From: Clostridia bacterium
GTDB lineage: Bacteria > Bacillota > Clostridia > Christensenellales > CAG-138
Length of the DNA stretch: 64,000 bases
NCBI GenBank assembly: GCA_017547885.1
Contig: JAFYOP010000005.1
Coordinates: forward strand, 1-64,000
Direction: 5' to 3'
Shown: positions 1-6,789 of the stretch, piece after piece
Layout of the letters: every line of letters starts with the position of its first letter
Position numbering within the stretch: position 1 is the stretch's first letter
Notes under the pieces: generated by a model
The model's input: the letters and a program-made list of their open reading frames with translations, nothing else
What the model was told of the DNA's origin: nothing
The model's database searches: none
Position numbers and translations under genes: made by a program

Positions 1-62
1 GCTTCATGCAGTTCTTTGATATTTTCATAGTGTTGTTTAATCCTTGTGTATTTCCTCTTCAT
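1..62 (-). CDS. Transposase-like protein, N-terminal stub cut by window edge
   Basis: Reads leftward out of the window. The ATG is at 62-60, preceded by an AGGAGGTG ribosome site (71-78). Only about 20 residues are visible; they start MKRKYTRIKQHYENIKEL. This short, basic, helical beginning resembles the N-terminus of IS3-type orfA helix-turn-helix proteins, but the family call is an inference from very little sequence. A TCCG/CGGA inverted repeat near 119-134 could belong to an element end. The upstream hairpin is described separately. Confidence 0.4.
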   Translation of the reverse strand, partial: MKRKYTRIKQHYENIKELHE

Positions 63-64
63 AC

Positions 65-111
65 AAAAATCACCTCCTGTTGCAGTTATCCTACATTAGG
101 AGGTGGTTTTT
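65..111 (-). promoter_or_regulatory. Hairpin sequestering the transposase ribosome site
   Basis: Positions 65-78 and 98-111 form 14-bp inverted repeats with one G-U-compatible mismatch. In the leftward transcript the first arm holds an anti-Shine-Dalgarno (CCACCTCCT) and the second arm holds the AGGAGGTG of the gene starting at 62. Folding would hide the ribosome site. Several transposons use such hairpins to stop read-through transcription from driving transposase synthesis; applying that here is inference. Confidence 0.55.
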
Positions 112-300
112 CTCAATGTCCGTTTTTTGCGGAACAGTTCAATTAACTGGTGGTTTTGATTTATTACTTTTATGTTGTGGAAAAATGGTAGAGTTGGCAG
201 CACTAAAACTGCAGTAAAGTTTATTTAGGCATACCTGTTTTGAAACAAACCCCTGTGCGTCTTCTCCGTATAAACCAGAGGATTATTCGCAAGAAGGGTA

Positions 301-888
301 CTATGATTTTCTGACTCCGCTGACAACGTATTTCTCGTCATCTGACACAGCACAGTCCACGGTAAACCACGGTGCAAACAGCTCTGACAACTCCTGTGCT
401 TCCGGCAGCTCTCTGGAAACCTGCTTTGCAGGGCCTTGGTGATGCTTCTTCAGCGCCGCGAGGCTCATGCTGTGGGCGACGGTCAGCCTGCCGCCGGGGA
501 TTACCCAGCTTGCAAGGCAGGCGATGAGGGCCTGTGGGTCGGGAAAGTGGGGGAAAGCATTGTACACCACGCAGCAATCGCACCTGCGGTGTACGGGGAG
601 AGCTTCGATATCTGCGCAGATGACCTCCACACGTATATCCCGATTCTTGGAGGCGGCAATGCGGGTCATGTTGGGGGAAATATCCACGCCTATAACACGG
701 GATACGTTCCTGTGAAGATAATAGGGAAATAACACGCCTGTACCGCAGGCCACATCCAATACCGTACAGTTTTCCGTTATACCTGCTTTGTTTAGTATGA
801 AGTTGATTTTTTCGTCATTCACCACAAGGCGGAAATCCCAATCCGGCGCCATCCTGTCGGAAAAGGATATAATCTCTTTCTTGTTCAT
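301..888 (-). CDS. Class I SAM-dependent methyltransferase
   Basis: 195 residues, close to a stand-alone class I methyltransferase domain. The SAM-binding motif I is LDVACGTGVLFPYYL (about residues 43-57). An acidic residue follows at the end of strand 2 (VIGVDIS), and ICADIEALP fits motif II/III. The gene starts 19 nt after hypB on the same strand, so it is probably the last gene of the leftward operon that begins with the GltD-like flavoprotein. The substrate cannot be read from the sequence; UbiE/small-molecule type enzymes and cofactor methylases share this fold. No membrane segment or signal peptide is seen. Confidence 0.75.
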   Translation of the reverse strand: MNKKEIISFSDRMAPDWDFRLVVNDEKINFILNKAGITENCTVLDVACGTGVLFPYYLHRNVSRVIGVDISPNMTRIAASKNRDIRVEVICADIEALPVHRRCDCCVVYNAFPHFPDPQALIACLASWVIPGGRLTVAHSMSLAALKKHHQGPAKQVSRELPEAQELSELFAPWFTVDCAVSDDEKYVVSGVRKS

Positions 889-907
889 TGATTAATGCGG
901 CCGCCTT

Positions 908-1582
908 TCAGTCGTTGCCGTTCCACTCCATGACCTGTGTTTTCAGCCAATCGGTCCATGCTTCCATGCCCTCGCCTGTTTTTGCGGAAATGGGAAATAT
1001 TTCAAGTTTGGGATTGCGCATGTGAGCGTATTCCTTTACTTTATCCAAATCAAAGTCAAAATAGGGAAGCACATCTATCTTGTTGATAATCAGCGCATCG
1101 CAAACGGTGAATATGAGGGGGTACTTCAGGGGCTTGTCGTGTCCCTCGGGAACGGAAAGAATCATCACGTTCTTCACGGCGCCCGTGTCAAATTCCGCAG
1201 GGCAAACAAGATTGCCTACGTTTTCCAGAACCACAAGATCGAAATTCTCGTAGCCGATTTCCTTTAGCCCCTGCTCGGTCATGCCTGCGTCCAGATGACA
1301 CATGCCGCCGGTATGCAGCTGTATGCTTGGTATGCCGGTTTCGGCTATCTTTTCTGCATCCACGGCAGAATCTATATCTGCCTCCATAACGCCTATGCGG
1401 ATGTGATCCTTCAGAGCGTCGATGGTGCGAATGAGGGTGGTGGTTTTACCGCTGCCGGGTGAGGACATGAGGTTCATAAGGAAGGTTTTATCTTTCTTCA
1501 GCGCTTGGCGTATGCGGTTTGCCTCGGCATCGTTATCTGCAAAAATGCTTTCTTTTACTTCGATGATTTTTATTCTATCCAT
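908..1582 (-). CDS. hypB: Hydrogenase nickel-incorporation GTPase HypB
   Basis: 224 residues, normal for HypB without the His-rich nickel-storage N-terminus. HypB is a SIMIBI GTPase that, with HypA, loads nickel into the large subunit of [NiFe] hydrogenases and sometimes urease. Visible motifs: P-loop SSPGSGKTT (about 41-49), MEADIDS (switch I), metal-binding GGMCHLDA (Cys-His), VENVGNLVCP with a second conserved Cys, and the G4 motif NKID. It follows hypA by 60 nt and precedes a methyltransferase. No hydrogenase or other Hyp genes lie in the window, so the nickel client is elsewhere or unconventional. Confidence 0.93.
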   Translation of the reverse strand: MDRIKIIEVKESIFADNDAEANRIRQALKKDKTFLMNLMSSPGSGKTTTLIRTIDALKDHIRIGVMEADIDSAVDAEKIAETGIPSIQLHTGGMCHLDAGMTEQGLKEIGYENFDLVVLENVGNLVCPAEFDTGAVKNVMILSVPEGHDKPLKYPLIFTVCDALIINKIDVLPYFDFDLDKVKEYAHMRNPKLEIFPISAKTGEGMEAWTDWLKTQVMEWNGND

Positions 1583-1604
1583 GGAATACTCCTCGATAAC
1601 TTTT

Positions 1605-1630
1605 CCGCAGCCCTCTGCTGAGAGCTGCGG
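1605..1630. repeat. Short inverted repeat between hypA and hypB
   Basis: CCGCAGC (1605-1611) and GCTGCGG (1624-1630) form a perfect 7-bp stem in the 60-nt hypA-hypB gap. It is followed by A-rich, not U-rich, RNA in the transcribed direction, so it is not an obvious terminator. It may be an mRNA processing or stability stem. Confidence 0.35.
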
Positions 1631-1642
1631 ATGTATTTAATG

Positions 1643-1999
1643 TTACTGCTCTTCAGGGTCAAAGACCTCTATTTCTTTTATGGTCATATCCTTACCTGCG
1701 ATGGGGGTAAGTTTTTCTCCGCTGCAGGCGGGGCAGCGCAGAACATCTCCTGCCGGGCGGAATTCACTGCGGCAGTCCTCGCATCTTGCTAAGCCCGGAA
1801 CAATTTCAAGGGCAAGCTCTGTTCCCTCAAAGGGTGTGCCTGCCGCAACAGCTTCATAGCATTCCTCAAGAAACCTCGGCACGACGCCTGACAGTTCGCC
1901 GACCTCAAGGGTTATCTTGCGCACGGGGCCAAGCTGCTGCTCCCGGCGGATGCGGTCTACCATTCTCAGCACTGCATCCATTAGACCCATTTCATGCAT
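1643..1999 (-). CDS. hypA: Hydrogenase maturation nickel chaperone HypA
   Basis: 118 residues from the ATG at 1999-1997, the usual HypA length. The start is fixed by the MHE N-terminus: His2/Glu3 form the conserved nickel site right after the initiator. A longer frame upstream exists but overlaps the preceding gene. The zinc domain shows two Cys pairs, CEDC (about 76-79) and CPAC (about 91-94). HypA binds nickel and hands it to HypB-assisted metallocentre assembly. The gene starts 4 nt after the stop of the GltD-like flavoprotein, so the two are very likely co-translated. Confidence 0.93.
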   Translation of the reverse strand: MHEMGLMDAVLRMVDRIRREQQLGPVRKITLEVGELSGVVPRFLEECYEAVAAGTPFEGTELALEIVPGLARCEDCRSEFRPAGDVLRCPACSGEKLTPIAGKDMTIKEIEVFDPEEQ

Positions 2000-2003
2000 A
2001 GGC

Positions 2004-4697
2004 TTATTCCTTTGTGAAGGGCTTGGCGGCAGCGCGGCCAACTTTCTTTACCAGATGTTCGGCAACCTTGATGGGCATGGTTTCAAAGGTGCCTGCGTGC
2101 CAATCACGAACCTTGACCAGCTTTATGGCGTCAAACTTACACTTGGTAGTGCATACACCGCAGCCGATGCAAAGGTAACTGTCAACCTTCGTTGCGCCGC
2201 AGCCCAGGCAGCGGGCGGTTTCTTTCCTTACCTGTTCCTCGGTGAAGGTGAGCCTTGCATCGCCGAATGTCCTGCGCTTTGCCTCGTTGTAGCCGGGCAG
2301 CTGCCTGGCTCCGTGGTCAAAGCTGTCCTCGGGCACAAGTGCGTTTTCCTTATCCAGCGCACGGTATACTCTGCGGTCGCGGCCGTAGGTGAGAGTTTGT
2401 CCTTCGTGTACTATTCTGTGGAGGGAGATTGCAGCCTCTTTGCCTGCGGCAATGGCATCGATTACGAACTTCTGTCCGGTGTATGCATCTCCGCCCACGA
2501 AGATATCGGGCTCAGCGGTCTGATAGGTGACGGGGTCTGCCTCCGCAAGGCCGCGGCTGTTAAGCTGTACGCCGGTGCCGGTAAGGAGTGTGCCCCAGTC
2601 TGCCTTCTGACCGATGCAGTACATAACGTAGTCAGCCTTGGCGGTCTCGGTGGTGTTTTCGTCAAATGTGGGGGCAAATCTGCCATCTGCATTCTTGACG
2701 GAAAGGCACTTTCGGAAGTTTACGCCAACGGCTTTGCCGTTTTCGGTGAGGATCTCGGTCTGACCCCAGCCGGCACGGATGACTATGCCGTCATGTTCGC
2801 ACTCGGAGCGGTCTTCTTCGCCGCAGGGCATTTCCTCATAGGATTCAAGGCAGTACATAGTGACGGAATCTGCGCCGCAGCGTACGGCAGTGCGGGCTAC
2901 GTCGCAGGCGATGTTGCCGCCGCCGATGATAATTACGTTGCCGTTAAGCTGCTGGGGGCCTTCAAGGTTTACCTTCTTGGTGAAGTCTATGCCGGCCATT
3001 ACGCCTTCAGCATCATCGCCGGGTATGCCCAGCTTGCCGCCGGACTGGAGGCCGATCGCAAGGTAGAAACCCTTATAGCCTTGCTCACGAAGCTGAGGTA
3101 TGGTGATGTCTTTGCCAACCTCAACGCCGCACCTGAATTCCACGCCCATTTCGGTGAGTATGTCGATTTCGGCCTGTATTACGTCCTTTTCCAGGCGGAA
3201 GTTGGGTATGCCGTTCATCATCATTCCGCCGGGGCGTGCGGCCTTGTCAAATACCGTGGGCTTGTAGCCTTTGGCGGCAAGGAAATATGCGCAGGTCATA
3301 CCCGCGGGACCGGCACCGATGATGGCAATCTTCTCTTCATAGGGACGGCCGATCTGATTGACCATGGGGGGTACGAAGCGGGTTTCCGCGTTCAGATCGT
3401 GATCGGCGATAAAGCGCTTTACTTCGTCTATTGCAACGGCCTCGTCAATGCTGCCGCGAGTACATTCGGTTTCGCAGCGATGGTTGCATATGCGTCCGCA
3501 TACCGCCGGGAAGGGGTTTTCACGCTTGATCAGCTCAAGGGCATCGGTATAACGTCCCTCGGCCGCAAGGCGCAGGTAACCCTGTACTGCAATATGCGCG
3601 GGGCATGCGGTCTTGCAGGGAGCCGTACCGGTGGCAAGGGTGTCCTCCCTGTTTTCGCGGTAATCGGGGTTCCAGTCGCTCTTGCCCCATACAAGGGAGT
3701 TGGACATTTTTCGGTAGGGCTCGGGCTTAGCGAGGGGTACCTTGGTGCAGAGCTTCTGGCCAAGCTTAAGGGCGTTGGCCTGGCAGTTTTCCACGCACAT
3801 ACCGCAGGCTACGCACTTTGTTTCGTCTATACGCGCTTCATAATTGGAACGTATGGCATCGCGGGCGCCGAACATTAAGCCGGCCCTCAGACCGAAGCAG
3901 GAACAGCCGCAGCAGTTGCATATTGCGGCGCTGTCGCCCACCTCTTCGATGTTGGGCAGGTTATGTACAAGTCCGTTGTCCTCGGCACGCTTGAGTATTT
4001 CCAAAGCCTCTTCGCGACTTATTTCCCTTGCGCGGCCTGTGCGGATAAAGTGCTCCGCACCTTTGCCCATCTGTATGCACATTTCCTCTTCCAGATGGCC
4101 ACAGCCCTGATCCAATACGCGGCGGGTGGCGCGGCAGGAGCAGGGAGCAACAGAGAAACGGTCGTATTTATTGAGGTAGTAGCTTATGCGCTCGTCATCG
4201 GTGACGCCCTCAATACCCTCAAGAGCGCTTTCCACAGGAGCAACTCTCATAAGGCCGTAGCCATCGGGCAGCATGGGCGCCAATTTGGCGATCCTTGTGC
4301 GGGTATATTCTTCGAAGGCACGGGCGACTTCGGGATGAGCTTCCAGCAGTTCCTTGTTGTTTACCAGCATCTCCAGTATGCCGGGAGCATAGATCTGCAC
4401 ATAGTAGCAATCCTGTCCGTATTCCTTTTCATAAGTACGGCGGAACACACCTATCCAGGCAAGGCGGTCTGCGATGCGCTGGGTTTCTTCTATGCTCTTG
4501 CCTGTCTTCCTGGCGAGGTATTCGACGGTGCGGTTTTTTCTAAGGCCTGCGGCAATGGCCACGTCCGCCTCTTCGTCGGTCAGTATATCCGAAAGAGAGT
4601 AATACTCGGGGGCGTTTTCGTCGATTTTGTTTACGACGCCGCTAATTCCGCCAACCATCTTGGCCAGCTGCACTATTTTGGGTCTCAGCTTACTCAT
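2004..4697 (-). CDS. Large multi-FeS, GltD-like FAD/NAD(P) oxidoreductase
   Basis: 897 residues, with AAAGGAG before the ATG. Domain order: an N-terminal region with Cys-rich motifs PCSCR (about 183), a further C-G-C spread and ICNCCGCSC (about 260); a 4Fe-4S motif CVACGMCVENC (about 290); a glutamate-synthase-small-subunit-like FeS region (CKTACP, CGRICNHRCETEC); an FAD Rossmann IIGAGPAGMTCAYF (about 455); an NAD(P) Rossmann IIIGGGNIACDVA; and a C-terminal ferredoxin-like CLGCG...CIGCGVCTTKC. GltD-like proteins pass electrons between NAD(P)H and FeS partners. The extra N-terminal clusters and the lack of a glutaminase/GltB partner suggest another electron-transfer job. First gene of an operon with hypA, hypB and a methyltransferase. 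Substrate unknown. Confidence 0.85.
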   Translation of the reverse strand: MSKLRPKIVQLAKMVGGISGVVNKIDENAPEYYSLSDILTDEEADVAIAAGLRKNRTVEYLARKTGKSIEETQRIADRLAWIGVFRRTYEKEYGQDCYYVQIYAPGILEMLVNNKELLEAHPEVARAFEEYTRTRIAKLAPMLPDGYGLMRVAPVESALEGIEGVTDDERISYYLNKYDRFSVAPCSCRATRRVLDQGCGHLEEEMCIQMGKGAEHFIRTGRAREISREEALEILKRAEDNGLVHNLPNIEEVGDSAAICNCCGCSCFGLRAGLMFGARDAIRSNYEARIDETKCVACGMCVENCQANALKLGQKLCTKVPLAKPEPYRKMSNSLVWGKSDWNPDYRENREDTLATGTAPCKTACPAHIAVQGYLRLAAEGRYTDALELIKRENPFPAVCGRICNHRCETECTRGSIDEAVAIDEVKRFIADHDLNAETRFVPPMVNQIGRPYEEKIAIIGAGPAGMTCAYFLAAKGYKPTVFDKAARPGGMMMNGIPNFRLEKDVIQAEIDILTEMGVEFRCGVEVGKDITIPQLREQGYKGFYLAIGLQSGGKLGIPGDDAEGVMAGIDFTKKVNLEGPQQLNGNVIIIGGGNIACDVARTAVRCGADSVTMYCLESYEEMPCGEEDRSECEHDGIVIRAGWGQTEILTENGKAVGVNFRKCLSVKNADGRFAPTFDENTTETAKADYVMYCIGQKADWGTLLTGTGVQLNSRGLAEADPVTYQTAEPDIFVGGDAYTGQKFVIDAIAAGKEAAISLHRIVHEGQTLTYGRDRRVYRALDKENALVPEDSFDHGARQLPGYNEAKRRTFGDARLTFTEEQVRKETARCLGCGATKVDSYLCIGCGVCTTKCKFDAIKLVKVRDWHAGTFETMPIKVAEHLVKKVGRAAAKPFTKE

Positions 4698-4874
4698 AGA
4701 CTTCTCCTTTTGGTTTTGTACTGTAATAACGGAGGCGCATAAGAGATGTTAATGATCAGGCACCGCATCGGATGCATTTAAGCGCACAAAAACAAGGGCG
4801 GCAATCCTTTGGGTTTTAAAGGAATGTCCTCCTTGGGGCAGCTTTTGCACGATCTTTTGCATAATATGGAGATG

Positions 4875-4900
4875 ATAATTCGGAAAATGACCTTGGGGAA
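4875..4900. promoter_or_regulatory. Shared upstream motif, copy 1
   Basis: ATAATTCGGAAA at 4875-4886, followed by a TTGGGGA-like tail near 4893. The same 12 bases and a similar tail recur at 5853-5876, before the rightward membrane-protein gene. Two copies, one in each arm of the redox locus, suggest a common regulator site; this is inference. Confidence 0.35.
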
Positions 4901-4976
4901 AGTCATTTATTGGGGATAGTATATACTCTAAACCGGGATAATGCAATAGAGTAAAGGCCTCAAAGTTGTGAAATAC

Positions 4977-5005
4977 TTGACAAAATGGGAAAAATGTAAT
5001 ATAAT
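4977..5005 (+). promoter_or_regulatory. Consensus sigma-A promoter driving the TetR gene
   Basis: TTGACA at 4977-4982, a 17-bp spacer, and TATAAT at 5000-5005: a perfect match to the housekeeping promoter consensus. Transcription would start near 5012, inside the palindrome, giving a leader of about 105 nt before the TetR ATG at 5117. Such a strong promoter overlapped by a palindrome implies tight repression. Confidence 0.85.
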
Positions 5006-5040
5006 GCAATTGTCAGTCAGACTGACAATTGCATTATATT
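4998..5040. promoter_or_regulatory. Perfect 43-bp palindromic operator (21 + 1 + 21)
   Basis: The arm 4998-5018 is the exact reverse complement of 5020-5040, with one central base at 5019. The core reads TTGTCAGTC/GACTGACAA. It covers the -10 of the rightward promoter and, by symmetry, creates TATAAT on the minus strand at 5038-5033. TetR-family repressors bind such symmetric sites, usually 14-30 bp; this length could hold two dimers. The TetR gene is 77 nt away, so autoregulation is the natural reading. Confidence 0.85.
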
Positions 5041-5061
5041 CACTCACCACATTCCCTTCAG
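5033..5061 (-). promoter_or_regulatory. Possible weak leftward promoter sharing the operator
   Basis: The minus strand has TATAAT at 5038-5033 inside the right palindrome arm. At 17-bp spacing the -35 position reads CTGAAG, matching TTGACA at only three positions. It could drive the flavoprotein-hypAB operon starting at 4697, placing both operons under one operator. The weak -35 makes this uncertain. Confidence 0.4.
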
Positions 5062-5116
5062 CCCCATAAAATATCCTCGCTTTTTTTACTAATATTTTAT
5101 TAAGGACTAAAAAACC

Positions 5117-5752
5117 ATGGAAAACGGTTCATACACAGCCCGCAAAGAAGGAAACATCAGCCGTGTGGTTGCCCATGCCCTTATCTTCTTTGTGGATAAA
5201 GGCATTGATGCCGCCAAGGTTTCGGACATTGCGAAAATGGCCGGACTTACCGAGCGCAGCGTTTTTCGCTATTTTGAAAGCAAGTCCGATCTGGTCTTGG
5301 AAACCGCCCTTTTGTTCTGGCATAAGGTTATGGAGCATACATCTCTTGTCAGTAGGGAGAGAAGGGAAGGCGAGCTGGGAGCAGACCGTATATACGCAGT
5401 ACTGCTGAGCTATGCGGAGATACTTTTCACCAGCAGAAAGGAACTGGTGTTCGTACATGAGGCCGAGGCATACCTGAAGCGCAACGGAAAGGCTTCGCTG
5501 GTAAAAGGCAAGCCCCCCGCACCCTTTAAGGATAAGGTCGGCCCTCTTGCAGAGGCGATTTACATGGGTATCGAGGACGGCAGCGTCAGAGACGATGGAG
5601 ATATTGAGGATCTCTACTACAACACCTACGATTCACTGCTGGGCCTTATGCAGAAGATGGCAATAGACGAAGATCGTTATACCGAGGAAGACATGCGCAG
5701 AAGAGTAACCGGATTCTGCAGAATGCTTGCAGATGCATACCGCAGCAAATAG
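5117..5752 (+). CDS. TetR/AcrR-family transcriptional regulator
   Basis: 211 residues, typical for TetR. The N-terminal helix-turn-helix spans about residues 12-58, with the family pattern IAKMAGLTERSVFRYFESKSD (about 40-60) giving the recognition helix and the conserved RYFxSKxDL turn. The C-terminal half is helical and would form the dimer and ligand pocket. It lies immediately downstream of the 43-bp palindrome and consensus promoter and just upstream of the membrane/redox genes, so it very likely represses itself and that operon. The ligand may be the hydrophobic substrate of the neighbouring enzymes, but nothing in the sequence identifies it. Confidence 0.88.
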   Translation: MENGSYTARKEGNISRVVAHALIFFVDKGIDAAKVSDIAKMAGLTERSVFRYFESKSDLVLETALLFWHKVMEHTSLVSRERREGELGADRIYAVLLSYAEILFTSRKELVFVHEAEAYLKRNGKASLVKGKPPAPFKDKVGPLAEAIYMGIEDGSVRDDGDIEDLYYNTYDSLLGLMQKMAIDEDRYTEEDMRRRVTGFCRMLADAYRSK

Positions 5753-5852
5753 TGAAGCTTTTGGGGAGAAAATCCCCATTTCATAACGGAAAAAGCAGCA
5801 CGGAGGTGAAATAAAGGGGCAGCGGCACAATATGACGGTACAATTGTGGATT

Positions 5853-5876
5853 ATAATTCGGAAATTAGATTTGGGA
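5853..5876. promoter_or_regulatory. Shared upstream motif, copy 2
   Basis: ATAATTCGGAAA at 5853-5864, then TTGGGAGA, about 40 bases before the AAAGGGGAG ribosome site of the membrane-protein gene at 5907. It matches 4875-4886 exactly over 12 bases, with a similar tail. The 154-base gap after the TetR gene holds nothing else clear, so a separate promoter for the redox genes is possible. Confidence 0.35.
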
Positions 5877-5906
5877 GATCTATAAAAATCAAAGGGGAGA
5901 AAAACA

Positions 5907-6767
5907 ATGGAACAGTTACAGATCAAAAACAAAGGTTCGGAAGTGCTCTTTAAGTGGATAATGTTCACCGCAGCCATAACCGGCATGGCGATCATTTCTG
6001 CCTTTTATCCCATTCATGCAAACGTTCCTCTCGTAGTCATTCCTTCCATACTGGTGCTTATCTACGCCAAGCCCGTATTCTTTGAGAAGCTTAAGCTGAT
6101 AACGCTGCTTACAATGCGTATTCTCAACGTATTTGCTGCGATGCTGCTGTTCAATCCTCAGGTATACGTTGATATAGTCATGCTTATGCTCATCGTCAAC
6201 ATTCTTGAGGCCACCTTTACCGACCTTTTCCGCTATAAGAAGATATACAACGGCATTTCCGGCATAGCCCTGGCAATAGGCGTTATCACCCTTAGGGGCA
6301 CATGGCTATTTGATGCTCCCATTGGCGACTACTACCTTGCCAAGGGCGTTCTGCCTGCCATAACCATAATGTATGCCCTTGCTTACACCCTGTGGAACTG
6401 GATTTTTGTTACCAACGAATTCTCTTCCTCCGTGGCCCTTATGCATGTGGGCTTCCTGGGCGCTCCCCTCATCGGCTCTGTCTGCACACTGGGACTGGGC
6501 GAGTTCGGCGGCATCGGCATGTGGCTGCTGCTCAGGGCGATCTCTCTCTCCATCGGCGGCTGGCTGCAGATCGGCGCAAAGGAGTGGTTCGAGCGGGAAT
6601 TCTACTTTGAGAAGTTTGACCGATTTGTTCAGTGGACCAAGAAAAAGAACGTGCAGATCGTATGCATGATAATCAACCTGGCCCTTATCGCCGCCTGCAT
6701 CGTCATAATGATGCAGAACGGCGGAATCAACTTCACCTTTGCACCCCTCACCCTCCCCGCAGCCTAA
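5907..6767 (+). CDS. Polytopic membrane protein of the redox cluster
   Basis: 286 residues with about seven to eight hydrophobic segments and no catalytic motif that I recognise. It resembles the DUF5692-like protein encoded at 9511-10446. Both have an asparagine-(I/M)-LEA segment followed by an acidic/aromatic stretch (NILEATFTDLF here, NILEAIYRDYE there), and both have a Y-x-LWN motif in a later helix (YTLWNWIF versus YDLWNMAY). It starts after a good AAAGGGGAG ribosome site and lies 22 nt before the flavoprotein gene. Membrane partner or lipid-substrate handling is possible; the function is unknown. Confidence 0.8.
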   Translation: MEQLQIKNKGSEVLFKWIMFTAAITGMAIISAFYPIHANVPLVVIPSILVLIYAKPVFFEKLKLITLLTMRILNVFAAMLLFNPQVYVDIVMLMLIVNILEATFTDLFRYKKIYNGISGIALAIGVITLRGTWLFDAPIGDYYLAKGVLPAITIMYALAYTLWNWIFVTNEFSSSVALMHVGFLGAPLIGSVCTLGLGEFGGIGMWLLLRAISLSIGGWLQIGAKEWFEREFYFEKFDRFVQWTKKKNVQIVCMIINLALIAACIVIMMQNGGINFTFAPLTLPAA

Positions 6768-6789
6768 TAACCTGAAAGGAAGCTAAGCA

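Larger units (their letters stand above)
4698..5116. other. Divergent control region between the two redox operons
   Basis: 419 bases without a convincing gene. It holds a consensus rightward promoter, a 43-bp palindrome, a weaker leftward -10, and a motif shared with the region before 5907 (each listed separately). An 86-codon leftward frame starts inside the palindrome but has no ribosome site or recognisable protein features. Confidence 0.7.

Noticed and set aside
1917-3878. 653-codon open frame opposite the GltD-like flavoprotein
   Set aside because: Antisense shadow; the minus-strand protein has clear Rossmann and FeS motifs and a ribosome site, the plus frame has neither.
4749-5009. 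86-codon leftward frame beginning inside the palindrome
   Set aside because: No ribosome site, no protein features; it crosses the promoter region.
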